From Rhyacophila brunnea (Eukaryota; Arthropoda; Insecta; Trichoptera; Rhyacophilidae), in contig JAGYXB010000102.1 in NCBI GenBank assembly GCA_022495005.1, forward strand, positions 1 through 64,000: a DNA stretch of 64,000 bases. Direction: 5' to 3'. Positions 11,481-22,988 of this stretch are shown one piece after another; the first letter of the stretch is position 1, and every line of letters starts with the position of its first letter. Position numbers and translations under genes: made by a program. Under the pieces are notes generated by a model. That model was not told the origin of the DNA and searched no databases. It saw nothing but the letters and a program-made list of their open reading frames with translations.

Positions 11481-12679
11481 TAAGCGTCACAGTCGCACGT
11501 AACCTCTCGAAACGTATAGATTTGATTAGATAGAGGATTTGGATGCGGCGATCGGCGAGCCTGTATAGGAATGACCAATTCGTAGGTGTTCGTATGCGTT
11601 TTGGCGTCCCGAGAAGCATGTGTTTTGCTGATAGCAGCACTATAAAATGTTTTTTCAAAATAAAAAGTCGCATTCGACCAATCTGCGGGGCTCCATTTCG
11701 CAACATGTTTTGTGAATAACGATGACGTCACATCGACGTATTTGACACGCAGAAGAGGCGAGTTGAGATGTGAGAGCCGGCTAACGGCGATGAAAGTTGC
11801 GATAGCGGTGGCAACCAACCGAACGTCAGTCGGCCATCTCGATCGCGTCTGTAAACGAATTGAATTATTTTGCACAAAATATGCCAATATAAGCAGAATA
11901 GAAAGAAAATAAGCTACAACAGCAGAAAATTATTTGGTTACACGTAAACTGTTGCACTAATTCGCCGTATAGCACTGATATTAAAAAAAATGGCGCGTTT
12001 TTCGTGGAGGATTTCAGACAGTAATGTTTAAATTTTATTAGATTCAATAAGATCATTATTTGATATTGATTTATATCATATATCTGATTATAGCGCTGGT
12101 ATTATTACCAAATATATATTATATAATGTACTTACGAATCGATACCTACGTGCTAACCTAGTTTTGAACCATTCAGAATTTTATATAAATATATTAATTA
12201 AACGATATGACTGTATTTCCAATTTACTTACCTACCTACCTTGTAAACCGGTGGGTTTTATTACGTATTTTTAAGTGTTTTATTTAGACATGAAGATAGA
12301 TGCCTGTTATAGATGATAGACGTCAGTAAACTGGTATGATAAGGGTTAAGTGGTTATATGGGTACCATTTGTAAAAAGGCGCTAAAAATGTTGGGCTTTG
12401 TCTTGCGTACTTTCCGGGTCTTTTCGGATGTTACGGTACTAAAATTTTTCTATAACTCCTTTAGTTCGAAGCAGACTTGAGAGTGGGTCTACCGTTTTGG
12501 CCCCGCATCAGTTGAAGTACGGCCTTATGGTGGAGGGTCCAGAAGAAAATTTTGAGACTCATTACTTTCGGCTGTATGGATATTATCCGTGGCTCTATCC
12601 GACTGAATTTCTCTTAGGTATGCTTACATACTGTAGCTTAAAATTTAGAAGTGTTATTTAATTTAGCTACATATTTTTA
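11481..12679. other. Stretch with a short conserved repeat, no gene
   Basis: A GC-richer block at about 11700-11850 includes TGACGTCA (CRE-like). About 50 bp of it recurs in reverse near 31147-31200. Open frames on both strands here are short and unrecognised. The rest is AT-rich. Confidence 0.4.
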
Positions 12680-12925
12680 TGTGCGTAAATGGAAATTCTG
12701 CCATTCTTGGTGGTGTTGGCTTGTGAGTCTCTGATAATTATCTTAGGAATCGAGGGCATCCGTTGCTTGTTCTCTCAAGGTGCAGAACTAACCTGCCATT
12801 AGTAATGCCAATTGGGAGGGCAATAACCATGTTTAATGAAATCGCTTCGGATATTGATCGCGAACGCTTTAAATTTATAATTTGTTATGTTCATTATATG
12901 TATGTAAAATAAATAAATTTGAATG
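12680..12925 (+). pseudogene. LINE RT C-terminus and 3' end, family L-A
   Basis: The frame GNSAILGGVGL then VSDNYLRNRGHP, followed by PIGRAITMFNEIASD, matches the same region in the fragments at 20695-21225 and 38720-39140. The piece ends with an AT-rich AAATAAATAAATTTGAA tail, the 3' end of the retrotransposon. A stop codon and frameshifts break it. I label this family L-A here for cross-reference only. Confidence 0.7.
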
Positions 12926-14139
12926 ACATACTCTCAGTGGTTTGCATGTGCTGGACTGCATGGAGGATAGCATCCTAGAAAAACTACTAGTATTTGGTTG
13001 AAGGTTGGGAGAGGACGATCAAAAGCCGTGAATTAGTAGACATGTCGGCCGCTTATGGAGACCTCACGGATCGCAGGTTTGATCGCTAATATATTGATAA
13101 ATTAATCCAAGGACATATTCCTAAGAGGCCCATATGCTCCAAAATAACATATTGCATAATTTTCTTTTTTTAATCAACTCATCTTTTGGCTTTTCTTGAC
13201 ATCCATAACCTGCATGAAGTCGAATAATTGTTAATTATTATTTGATGCCTACTTATCTACAGCTTTAAATTCCATAATAATTAGAAATCATAAAACTCCA
13301 CTAAAAATAATCCGGATTACTACAAGCGTACAAGTAACTTTTACAAAAAAAATAATGAACGTCGCTACTTCGTACAATACCCTCGTATAGCTACCAATCT
13401 AATTACCAAAAGCGATTATATTATAACGTACTAATAAAACATCTAGATCATAAAACAGCAAGCAGCCTAGTTTAGTACATAAATAAATAAGTATTTATGA
13501 TCGATATTGAAGGTTTTATCTCTTAATCCCCCTGGTAGAGACTCGATCGAACAGAAAAAATGCATTAAGTATATAAAATGTAGGTAGGCATTTTAATAAG
13601 TTTACTAACCCTTGTTCGATTAAACTTTTAAATAAGACAGAATTCATAAGTAGTGGGTATTAGTCGGTGGTGAAAATTAACCGGTACGCGCGAACCAGTT
13701 GTTAAACACCGGTTGATGAAACTGTTTATATTATTGTCTTATTATTTGGTAGTAGGAAACAACAAATAATTCACGTCGAATAAAACGCATTTACATGACA
13801 TTGCATGACGTTGGCCGTTTAGGATTTTTTAATTTAATATGATAGCATACCTATAACTTCGTGTGCAGTAAATAACGTAGCAAGACAATGCTGTACCTAC
13901 ATTTATTCTTACTATGTAGCCACATATTGTGACAACGTAAAAATGGCCATTTACTCGACCATACGCATGATATTCGGAATTCTGTCATTGTTTCCACGCA
14001 ATCACTCCACGGAGAAATTCACCTATCCCTCCGTTCCGGCTTAGTTAATGCTGAATATCAGTATCATTCAAACAGGTTGTACGATCTAGTTTATGAACTA
14101 CATCTTAGCTTTGATACAGTGAGCAAAAATAATAATGTG
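12926..14139. other. AT-rich stretch, no feature seen
   Basis: No gene or repeat could be supported. Confidence 0.4.
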
Positions 14140-14320
14140 AGCCAGGTGGCTCTCATGGTTCAGTGCTTAAGGTGGTGGCCTTCCAACTGAGAGTTCTGGG
14201 TTCGATTCCCGGTGAGGACACAATATTTATGTGATTATCTCAAAGCCTGGGTGTTTGGATTGTCGAAAATTCCTAACAACCAACTTCTACGAAAAAGCAA
14301 GGACATGTTTTTAATAATTC
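14140..14320 (+). mobile_element. tRNA-derived SINE
   Basis: The head resembles a tRNA gene. It has an A-box-like TGGTTCAGTGCTTAAGG (about 14156-14172) and a perfect B box GGTTCGATTCC at 14199-14209, closed by CGGTGAGGACA. The arms do not pair well enough for a functional tRNA, and the sequence runs on into an unrelated tail. This is the usual SINE design of an internal RNA polymerase III promoter plus a tail recognised by a partner LINE. The 3' limit is approximate. A shorter relative is at 30660-30832. Confidence 0.7.
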
Positions 14321-15039
14321 TAAAAAAATAGTTACGCTGGGTTAAGTTGCGTTATATAGTTGGGTTACATTGGTATGAGCCATGTTATTAAATGGCACCC
14401 ACACGGTTTTTTTGAAATGCGCGTATTTTAAGAGTGGACTGCGGCGCTGTTTTTAGTTTACTCACGAAATACAACGTCTGTATGAGTAACAGTGATCTTA
14501 AGACATCCTTTGTAAGATAAGATTTTATTTCGCCTGCGGCACTTGTCTTTCATTCCTTATGTAGGTCCATTCTAAAGATGTCATGAGTAACATAAATTAA
14601 ATAATTTAAAAACGAGAGGCGTATTTCCAAATATGATTTTATGATTATTTCAAATATGCCTATATTCATTTTGCGTATCATACAAAGAAAGGTCATTGTA
14701 TACTCGCTTCTAAGCTTGTACAGGGCTGCGAACCGGTTGTACGATAAAATTGAACGGTACCCCATCAGTTTTGTTACGTCATACCTAGTATGCAGCTTTT
14801 TATCAGTCACGAATCACGGGGCAAGGAAGCCTTAAAATGACAGTTCCAGACTGCTGCTAGACGACTAATAAATTCCGATTAAATAATTATATACAAATAT
14901 ATTCACGGTAGAAGACGTTTCCACGTCCTTATGTTGTGTAGGTATTTGGTGTATGTAAGTAGTATAAATAAAAACACTGGTAGAGGTTATTAGGAATTTT
15001 CATGACTTCCCATGATCCAAAAGTGTACGGAAAATCGTG
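14321..15039. other. AT-rich stretch, no feature seen
   Basis: No gene or repeat could be supported. Confidence 0.4.
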
Positions 15040-15560
15040 TCCGGAAACTTGTACGTATGCAGTTCCCCGTATCACACTTCACCGTGAAATGTTGTATCGG
15101 AAATATATGTATACATTCTTGTCGGTTTACACTTTACAGGAAGCCAGCAGCAAACACATTTTGGTACTAGTCGGTTATCCTGGATACAGCGGCAAACACA
15201 TTTTGAAAATAGACGATATACTGGATTATTTGTTAGGATAAGATAACCTAAACTACCCAAACTAACAAATAATCTAGTATATTGGCTATTTCCAAAATGT
15301 ATTTGCTTCTGTATCCAGGATAAACGTATAGAACCAAAATTTTGAAAATAGCCGATATACCTACTTGATTATTTGTTAGGTTAGGTTTTCATTCTTGAAT
15401 TCATGAATTTTGCCAAAATTAGCTATGAAAATTGAATTAATGTTCATATTGAATCTAATAAAATTGGAGACCGTGTAGTATTCGGTCATTTCTTTCCGAT
15501 AGAAAGCTCACGGCGAACTGTTCCACGGTGAAATATTTTACGTACAATTTAGATGTAACC
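15040..15560 (+). repeat. Dispersed inverted-end repeat, copy 1 (contains a MITE)
   Basis: This sequence recurs in reverse at 40195-40640. Both ends carry a TGTACGTA word and a TTTCACCGTG word in inverted orientation, suggesting a non-autonomous transposon. It is interrupted at 15163-15335 by a 173-bp foldback MITE. No coding frame is supported; the frame at 15002-15241 runs across the insertion. Confidence 0.7.
15163..15335. mobile_element. Foldback MITE (GGTAC..CGGTTAT type), nested
   Basis: A near-palindrome starts GGTACTAGTCGGTTATCC and ends in its diverged complement. Flanking 8-mers CACATTTT and AAAATTTT each differ from CAAATTTT, and CAAATTTT is the sequence at the empty site in the reverse copy near 40425-40432. 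Same family as the element at 48645-48858. The 8-bp duplication suggests a hAT-type transposase. Confidence 0.75.
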
Positions 15561-16615
15561 GGTGGGGTCTGGACCCGAAAACCACCCCCCTTGTGTGCGC
15601 GCCTGCTTGTGCGAGCACATTAAATAAAGAATTATCATTACATAGGGCTAAATTTTGCTTTAAAAGTTGCCATTACTGATAGAATATAATGCAGCTTGGA
15701 TTTGGAAATTAGTTGAAAGATTTTAAATGTTATTTTTACTTATACGTTAATAAAGCTAAGGGGTCAGTTGACCTAACATCCAATCTGCTCAAAACAGAAA
15801 TATGTGTGCCATATGCCAATGAACTGAAACAATTTAAATATTTAAGTAATTGATAACCTCGTTATGGTGCCGAGAAGGGTTAAGTCATTAGACCGACAGA
15901 AGGAGCGTAGTGAATAACAAATGTATGGCATGGGGGAGAAAGGGTCAAGCGAATTGACGCATTGAATCAATAAGACTGCGGACCAGTCTAATAATTAATA
16001 TTATAATATATTATCAAAATCAATTAAATTGATAACGACAAATAAATAAATGCAATTTGAATGTTGCATTAATTGAAAATAAATTTTATCAACATTGAGT
16101 TCTATGTTCGCCACCCAAGTGCGATTCCAATGGGCCAAAGTGTATCAATTTAAATAAAACACAAAAATTAATAATAAATTTATATTATAACTAAGATAAT
16201 ATATCTTACCTTATGATCTTGCAAGTACGTTTTTAGCTATGTAGGTATTAGAAAGAAGAGAAAAAGAGACATACATACAAGTGATTTGTTTTGAATGTTA
16301 TTTATTCACCTATATAGACGACGTTTGGATGTAGGCACGCACTCCTCTACCCACACGCCACCTCACTTCTCTAACTCTTGCTACTCGGATCACTTGTGAT
16401 AAATTCGATTGTTGTTGCTTCACGGCGCCTTTGGTTTCATCAGGATTTTTCAAAGGCATCCTAAACTGAAGTCGACTTGTCATGTAGGTGGTTAAAGCGC
16501 GGGGGGGTTACATTTTTCCTTTCTCTCACTCATGCAGCAAGGAAGTAATGCAATACGAATTAAATGATATGACGAGTCCACGAGGGCGTTCATATTCGAA
16601 TAATTTTAAAACGAC
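15561..16615. other. Spacer, no gene seen
   Basis: Contains GGGGTCTGGACCC-type inverted motifs and a C/G-rich run at each end, but no recognisable element or gene. Confidence 0.4.
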
Positions 16616-16619
16616 TTAA

Positions 16620-18011
16620 GGGGGGACATGCTCGTCGAAGGTCAAAATTGAGTTTTTATTGTATTTTTAAACCATGATCCTGGACACTCCTTAAATGTTG
16701 TAGATAATCTATTTATATAATTTTGAAGCCTTATTATCTTTTATATTATTTTAAACATTTGATGACTGCATAAAGTATTTTTGTTACATAAAATAGTATT
16801 CTTTTAAACCTCTCGCTCTAATGTTTTAGAATATAGTCATATTTCGGTACATAACTGTGCAGTGGTGTTAAGATTTTTTTACATTTATTAATTTTTAAAC
16901 GCATTTATAAAACCATAAGCATAATTTATTACGAGATAATTTTTGTAAAATATTCACGATAAAAAATTATATTGATAATCTCTGTGATCCCAAATTTGAC
17001 AAGAATTAGGCATTTTATTATTCAAAAAATCGGCAAGATTAACACATTTGAAGATGATTCTAAAGATACTTTATTATAAGATATGTCTTTGACCATTCAA
17101 GTGTGATAAACATCTTATGAATAATGATTGCTTTATAATAATTATTGACCTAAGAATAAGGTAGTGTTTTTTTGAAATACGCCATTTTTTTGTCATTCCC
17201 TAGTAATTAAGCTACAGCATACGGCCGTAGCTATAAATTGACAAACTATAATTAAAGTAGGGAGTAAAATTATGTTAACGCGCGTGTTTGAACATGTACC
17301 TAACCGAATTTTTTTTTATTTTTTTTAAACGGTACATGTTCAAACACGCGCGTCAATATCATTTTACTCCCTACTTTAATTATAGTTTGTCAATTTATGG
17401 CTACGGCCGTATGTTGTAGCTTAACCACTGGGGAATGACAAAAGAAATGGCGTATTTCAAAAAAACACTACCTTATTCTTAAGTCAATAATTATTATAAA
17501 GCAATCATTATTCATAAGATGTTTATCACACTTGAATAATCAAAAACATAGCTTATAATTAATATCTTTAGAATCATCTTCAAATGTGTTAATCTTGCCG
17601 ATTTTTTGAATAATAAAATGCCTAATTCTTGTCAAATTTGGGATCACAGAGATTATCAATATAATTTTTTATCGTGAATATTTTACAAAAATTATCTCGT
17701 AATAAATTATGCTAATGGTTTTATAAATGCGTTTAAAAATTAATAAATGTAAAAAATCTTAACACCACTACACAGTTATGTACCGAAATATGACTATATT
17801 CTAAAACATTAGAGCGAGAGGTTTAAAAGAATACTATTTTATGTAACAAAAATACTTTATGCAGTCATCAAATGTTTAAAATAACTATAAAGGATAATAA
17901 GGCTTCAAAATTATATAAATAGATTATCTACAACATTTAAGGAGTGTCCAGTATCATGGTTTGAAAATACAATAAAAACTCAATTTTGACCTTCAACGAG
18001 CATGTCCCCCC
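16620..18011. mobile_element. 1.39-kb foldback element flanked by TTAA
   Basis: The two arms (16620-17300 and 17331-18011) are about 680 bp each and near-perfect inverted copies, separated by a 30-bp AT-rich loop. The outer ends read GGGGGGACATGCTCG and its complement, each directly bordered by TTAA (16616-16619 and 18012-18015). TTAA duplications are typical of piggyBac and a few other superfamilies; the class here is inferred from that alone. No ORF is present. Single arms of the same sequence occur at 3492-5480 and 35948-36605. Confidence 0.9.
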
Positions 18012-18015
18012 TTAA

Positions 18016-19065
18016 GACGACCACGCACGGTTAATAAGGAAATAAAAAATGGAATGGTTAATAATTCTCCTTCAAAATCTCAATGAAATCATATTTTATT
18101 ACAACGGAATGTAGGTACACGCTTTTTACATTTTCACGGGACAATTACTATGGAGGCTTATGGTGTGATCGACCAAAATTTTTCCATGCCTGTAATTTAG
18201 GTACGTATTACTTAGTTTTGAAACTAGCGAAGAAGTGCTGCAATTATTAGTATTTTTCCGCTTTTACCAGCCAAAATTTAGTAGCATTTCGCAATTCAAT
18301 ATAATATAAAACACATTTGTAAACTCTGTTAGATCTGAGTTAATACGTAGTAAGTTAATTACATACTGTTATTATATAGCTAAGCATAAAATACCGGAAT
18401 CAATCAAGTAACAGATGTCTAAAAAATCTTGTCAAATATTCCGGAAAATTTCCAAACAAATTAACATTCATAATTATTATGGCCTAAATTACGTTTAAAA
18501 TATAACCAGATCATCAGTAACTATAATTTCTATCCTTTTCAGTAACTAATGTTATTATTATTGACTTAGATCGACCACACATATCGATTCTAGGTACACA
18601 GTTTCTTTCTTCCATGTATATTATTATGTTAGGTCATCTTTAATTGTTTTTTCGATAGCGCATCTTTGGATCGGAATTTAATCTCACGATTAACAATTAA
18701 TTAGCCAAGGTATTAACCTAATGAGGTCTTAAGTATACGATAGATAGATATCTATCTACAACTCACAGTAAGTAGGTACTTATACAACAGTAAAAATCAA
18801 GTAATGTATTATAATTTATAGGTCAGTATAATATTAGATTCCAAAAACGATTAAAATCCCATTATCAATATAGAAAGCGAAATTTGGAATAAACTGAGAG
18901 TATTTTATTAATTGTAAAATCAATAATATAATAACAACAAGATATGCAGGGTTTCCGACGTGGACGGGTGACAAAAGAAGTTGATATACCGATTAAAAGT
19001 GCTGATTTTCTTAACATTAAATTATTTTTTGACGAAACTTTTTGATTTTTTAAATTATCTCAGTA
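18016..19065. other. AT-rich stretch, no feature seen
   Basis: No gene or repeat could be supported. Confidence 0.4.
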
Positions 19066-19463
19066 CGATGACGGCAAACGGTTATAACTTATAACTGCTG
19101 TTTACACAATTTTACAGGAGAGCAAAAACAATATTTTGAATCAGTCTCACAAGTACATTTTATAAAGTATTTTATATAAAAATAAGCGAAATTAGCATCC
19201 CACCACAAACCTCTAATCATTAATTTTTTTTAAATACTGAAGTTTTATTGTTATCTTGCATTTTAAGCAGATATATCTTTTTGCCACATTAACTTTATTC
19301 ACATTTGGTCAGATGCAGATATCTTTTAACATTACTTTTGTGACCAATGAAGTTGCAGCTGTTATATTTTACCACATCAAAAAATGTACAATTTGGAACA
19401 TTTTTTATGGAAGAAAACTTAAAAAGTGAAAAAAAAACTGCAGTTATAACCGTTTGCCATCAC
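19066..19463. mobile_element. MITE with GGCAAACGGTTATAAC ends
   Basis: GGCAAACGGTTATAAC followed by ACTGC occurs near 19073 and in inverted form near 19440-19458. The left copy has a small internal duplication (TTATAACTTATAAC). The interior of about 350 bp is non-coding. No target duplication is visible, so the class is unknown. Confidence 0.65.
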
Positions 19464-19599
19464 AATAGCGACCTATTCAAGTTGTAAGATGCTATTTTAA
19501 CTTTGATAAAAATGTTCGCTAATTACTTATCAAGCAAATCTGTCATTAGACAATTATTGATTTAAATTATGCACGGGTGAAGTTAAGTAAATTCAGGTC

Positions 19600-19750
19600 T
19601 AGAACAGAAGTAGATCGGATGCCGACAAGATTGGAGCAAAATGGGTGGGTCAGGAGTCAGTGGAGAGCAGTTGTGGAGGAAGCCAAATCCTTTCTCGCAA
19701 TAGTAGGGCTGAAGATGAATAGTATTTGTCTTATACCTTATTTTATAATA
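19600..19750 (+). pseudogene. Possible LINE RT C-terminal scrap
   Basis: One frame reads RSQWRAVVEEAKSFL, which resembles the (D)R..WR..VEEAK end of several insect non-LTR reverse transcriptases. The match is short, and chance cannot be excluded. Confidence 0.3.
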
Positions 19751-19954
19751 TAAACAGAGTGATTTGAAAAATGAAAAATAAAGTACCAATGCAGTATGGA
19801 ATGCGACGAGTGTGACTGATGTTAATGTGACGTGCATTTTGTTTGAATTTATTTATATTTTAAATATTTACTTAATTCGTCTTCAAATATGTAACATCCT
19901 TGATATTTCTGTGCGCCGGATACATTGACACCCATACAGACGGTGTAAATTGAA

Positions 19955-20594
19955 CAATGACATACTAAATGGACAACTCACTTCATATCGGCGCGCACGA
20001 GAAATTGTGCATGAAAGTCATTCACAGATGTATAGGTAGACGTCACGTGACCATATGATGTACCATTTCCATTATGCGATACAAGCTTCGAGAATATATA
20101 GTAATATAACCTTTATTGTAATGGCGTATTAGTGTCATTGCGTTAGAAACAGATTATCGGTTACTTACGACTTCTCGGAGATTAGACGCAAGTGAGCCCA
20201 GCGCATCACAGGCGTCTGTCCAATGGTTTCTGTCATTCAATTGCATTGAATAAACATTCATCAATATCTTAAAATGGCATTTTAACAATAATAAATAATA
20301 CGAACACATGAAAAGTGATATCCCATCTTTTTTGGAGTGTTTAGTAGATTTTTTTTACAATTTTAACTAGGCACATTGGCATTTTGTAACACAATAATAA
20401 CGGCGGAATCGAAACCTGACAGTCAGAAATTTTGTATGGGCAGACCCAGCGGTGTCGCCAGACCGCTTGCAAGCAGAATGTTCATTTGAGCGTAGGATAC
20501 CGATATTAAAATATGAATTTCGCCATTCGGCAGACCCGACACAAAGTGAGTGTCATTTTATTTTCCCGATGCTTCGTCCATATTAATGTCATTG
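19955..20594. mobile_element. hAT-type MITE, CAATGACATT family, full copy
   Basis: The ends are CAATGACATACTAAATGG and, inverted, CAATGACATTAATATGG. They are bordered by a perfect 8-bp duplication AAATTGAA (19947-19954 and 20595-20602), the hAT hallmark. The interior is non-coding and 640 bp long. A shortened relative is at 32150-32520. Confidence 0.9.
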
Positions 20595-20694
20595 AAATTG
20601 AAATGAAACGAATCGATGGAAATTGTGGGGTAAAAAAAATAGACGTATTTTAAATTTACGATTTATATGCTGTAGCAATAATCTTTTCAATTCA

Positions 20695-21225
20695 ATTCAA
20701 TTTATTTATTTTTACATATTGTGGACATTACAAATTATAAGTATAAGACGTTCACAACATGACATGAAACATTATTATAAATAAGAAAGAAAAACCAAAG
20801 TAGTAAGAGGGATAAAGATGAAAATATAAAAAGAGAACATAATATAAACATACAACAGCAGTGAAAATACAATAATTATACATATATATAAGTTCAAAAT
20901 ACACCGAGTGTGCTAAGGAGACCCTATTTTAAGAATTTATAAAATAGCGTCCACCTAAACTCACCTCACGCAAGTGGAATATATCAACACCCGAAGCAAT
21001 TTGGTTGAACATAGTTATCGCCCTCCCAATTGGCATTACCAGTTGGTTCAGCACCTTGGGAGAATAAACAACTGATGCTCCCTATTTCTAAGATAGTCAT
21101 CAGGGACACACAGGTCAACACTACCCAGAATGGCAGAGTTCTCATTTATATCTCTTAGAACTATTTGCCACCCAAATACTCATAGCAAAGGAGTGTATCT
21201 CCTATTGTGCGTGCCCTACACACTC
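20695..21225 (-). pseudogene. LINE family L-A 3' end
   Basis: On the minus strand the frames give NSAILGSVDLCVPDDYLRNR, then, after a frameshift, NQLVMPIGRAITMFNQIAS and GRYFINS before a stop. This is the C-terminal tail of a non-LTR retrotransposon reverse transcriptase. A 3' untranslated segment follows (GTTGTGAACGTCTTATAC.. TGTCCACAATATGT) and ends at an AATAAATAAATTGAATTG tail near 20697. The same 3' UTR is shared with the copies at 38720-39140 and, more diverged, 30020-30540. It is a 5'-truncated insertion, the typical outcome of target-primed reverse transcription. Confidence 0.8.
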
Positions 21226-22475
21226 ACTCATTTTTATACTATCTAAATATCATGCTGTGAACGTATTGAATTAATAATTTATAATATACATAGGTACGTT
21301 AAATAATAAATGAATTTAAATAAAGTTTCCCACAGCGGCTTAATGTAGAAAAGTTCAGCGCTATTCAATGAATTTATGTTTGGTAATTAACGCAAAATAA
21401 TTCATATATAAAAAAACTAATCGCATTTTAAACCGGGCAATAAACTCTAATCCACTGGAATTATAATTTCTATTTAACACCGATAAGTAGGAAATATTAT
21501 TATTTGTCAACGTACCGTTAAAAATCGTCGTATATATTTTAGTTAATGTTATAAAACCGGTATGGGAATAGGTAATGGTTATTATTTCTTTCGATCACAA
21601 ATTTGTTCTTCACACAGAAGTTGGGATCCGTTAGGAATAGAAACACAAGTAGGTTCTTCGGATGTTTTAATTAACATTCTTTAGTTTCCATATTATGCAA
21701 GTTGAATTTATTTTTGAAAAATAATTGAATTAAGAAAAACACGAACATGTCGATAGGTTTGCAGATAACTACATTGAATGGTGATTTAATATTAATTGGA
21801 AATAGAATCTCACCTTTTCGTAGTGATTCTACAATTTATTATTGTTTAATAGTAAAGAGTTACTCGTGTCGTCGTCGTCTTCTAAATAAAGGTTTTGATT
21901 TGACTATCATTATCCTGAACTCTTGATCCGTATTGCCTAAGTTTAAACACACAATCAGGCAGCGGAGTAATCGTGACACACATCGATTTTTGGCGGTCTC
22001 ATTTAAAGGTCTATCATAGAGAGCGCATTGCCAAACTCTACGTGTGCTATCATAGGTACGTCGCTGTATGTTTTGGCAAGTGCGTTTCCCCGCCGACCAT
22101 ACATAACGAAGTGCCAAATCCTGCTCATACACATATTTTTATTGGTTAGGTACGTTGATTGCGTTTTTTATGAGAGAATGTAAATAAACCTTATTGGTGT
22201 GATATATTTTTTGATTTGATTTTAAAATCACTCACATCTTCTTCCCTGTCCTAGAAATGGTGACCATTTTACATACTTAATACCAATATATGTAGTAAAA
22301 TAAACGCTTTTGATAGAAAATTATTTATTAATTCAGTTTATACACGTGAGTACCTACCTACATACAAATAGCTGTCAGTGCTGTGGTTAATATTTATTCA
22401 ACCACTCGTATGGCAACATAATGGCATAATGGTAAGAACAGAAACAACACGAGTGGGGATGTCATATCGAAAGAA
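21226..22475. other. Stretch without supported features
   Basis: A 90-codon minus-strand frame (21860-22132) is unrecognised and rich in Arg at its end. No splice or promoter context supports it. Confidence 0.35.
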
Positions 22476-22752
22476 AATACCTGCGCATCTAGTCTATACA
22501 CAAGACTGCTTTCGGCCCGCTACTGCAGCTATCTAGGGTAGGAAAGTATCGAAATATTAACACTTATTGTAACAATTACACTAAGTTCGCCGTCTAAACT
22601 GCCAAAACTGACTATCTTGCTCTGAAATTTATCATAGCCAAGAGAGGTGCTGTTGAAACATACCACGCTAATATTTCGATACTTTCCTATCCTATATAGC
22701 TGTTGTACCGGCTGAAAGCAGTCTTGTGTATAGAATAGATGCGCTGGTATTA
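22476..22752. mobile_element. Foldback MITE with ~80-bp inverted ends
   Basis: The left end AATACCTGCGCATCTA continues through CTATACACAAGACTGCTTTC and GGAAAGTATCGAAATATTA. The right end is the inverted copy. About 110 bp of non-coding spacer separates the arms. A rearranged, internally deleted relative lies at 44630-44745. No clear duplication is seen. Confidence 0.8.
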
Positions 22753-22988
22753 TCACCGTATCAATAAGTACCTAAGTACTCGTTATCGTATCGAAAAAAG
22801 TATTGAATTTAAATAAAACTATCGATACTTGGAATTTGTATTTATATTGAAAGAAAGTATCGAAACTTTCTCTATTTCTTGACGCGATCGACAGATCACA
22901 GTCTGCGAGACTGTGCGTGTGATTTTACCATAACTCAAAATAGACTTGATATAAAAAAGTGTTAACAGTATACAAGTATTTGGTGGAT

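Noticed and set aside
11425..11912. Overlapping open frames on both strands around 11.5-11.9 kb
   Set aside because: They include the end of a LINE fragment and a short repeated block; none has a motif.
15554..16512. Possible solo LTR with TGTAACC...GGTTACA ends
   Set aside because: The TGTAACC at the left belongs to the dispersed repeat ending there (also seen in the 40-kb copy), and the flanks show no short duplication.
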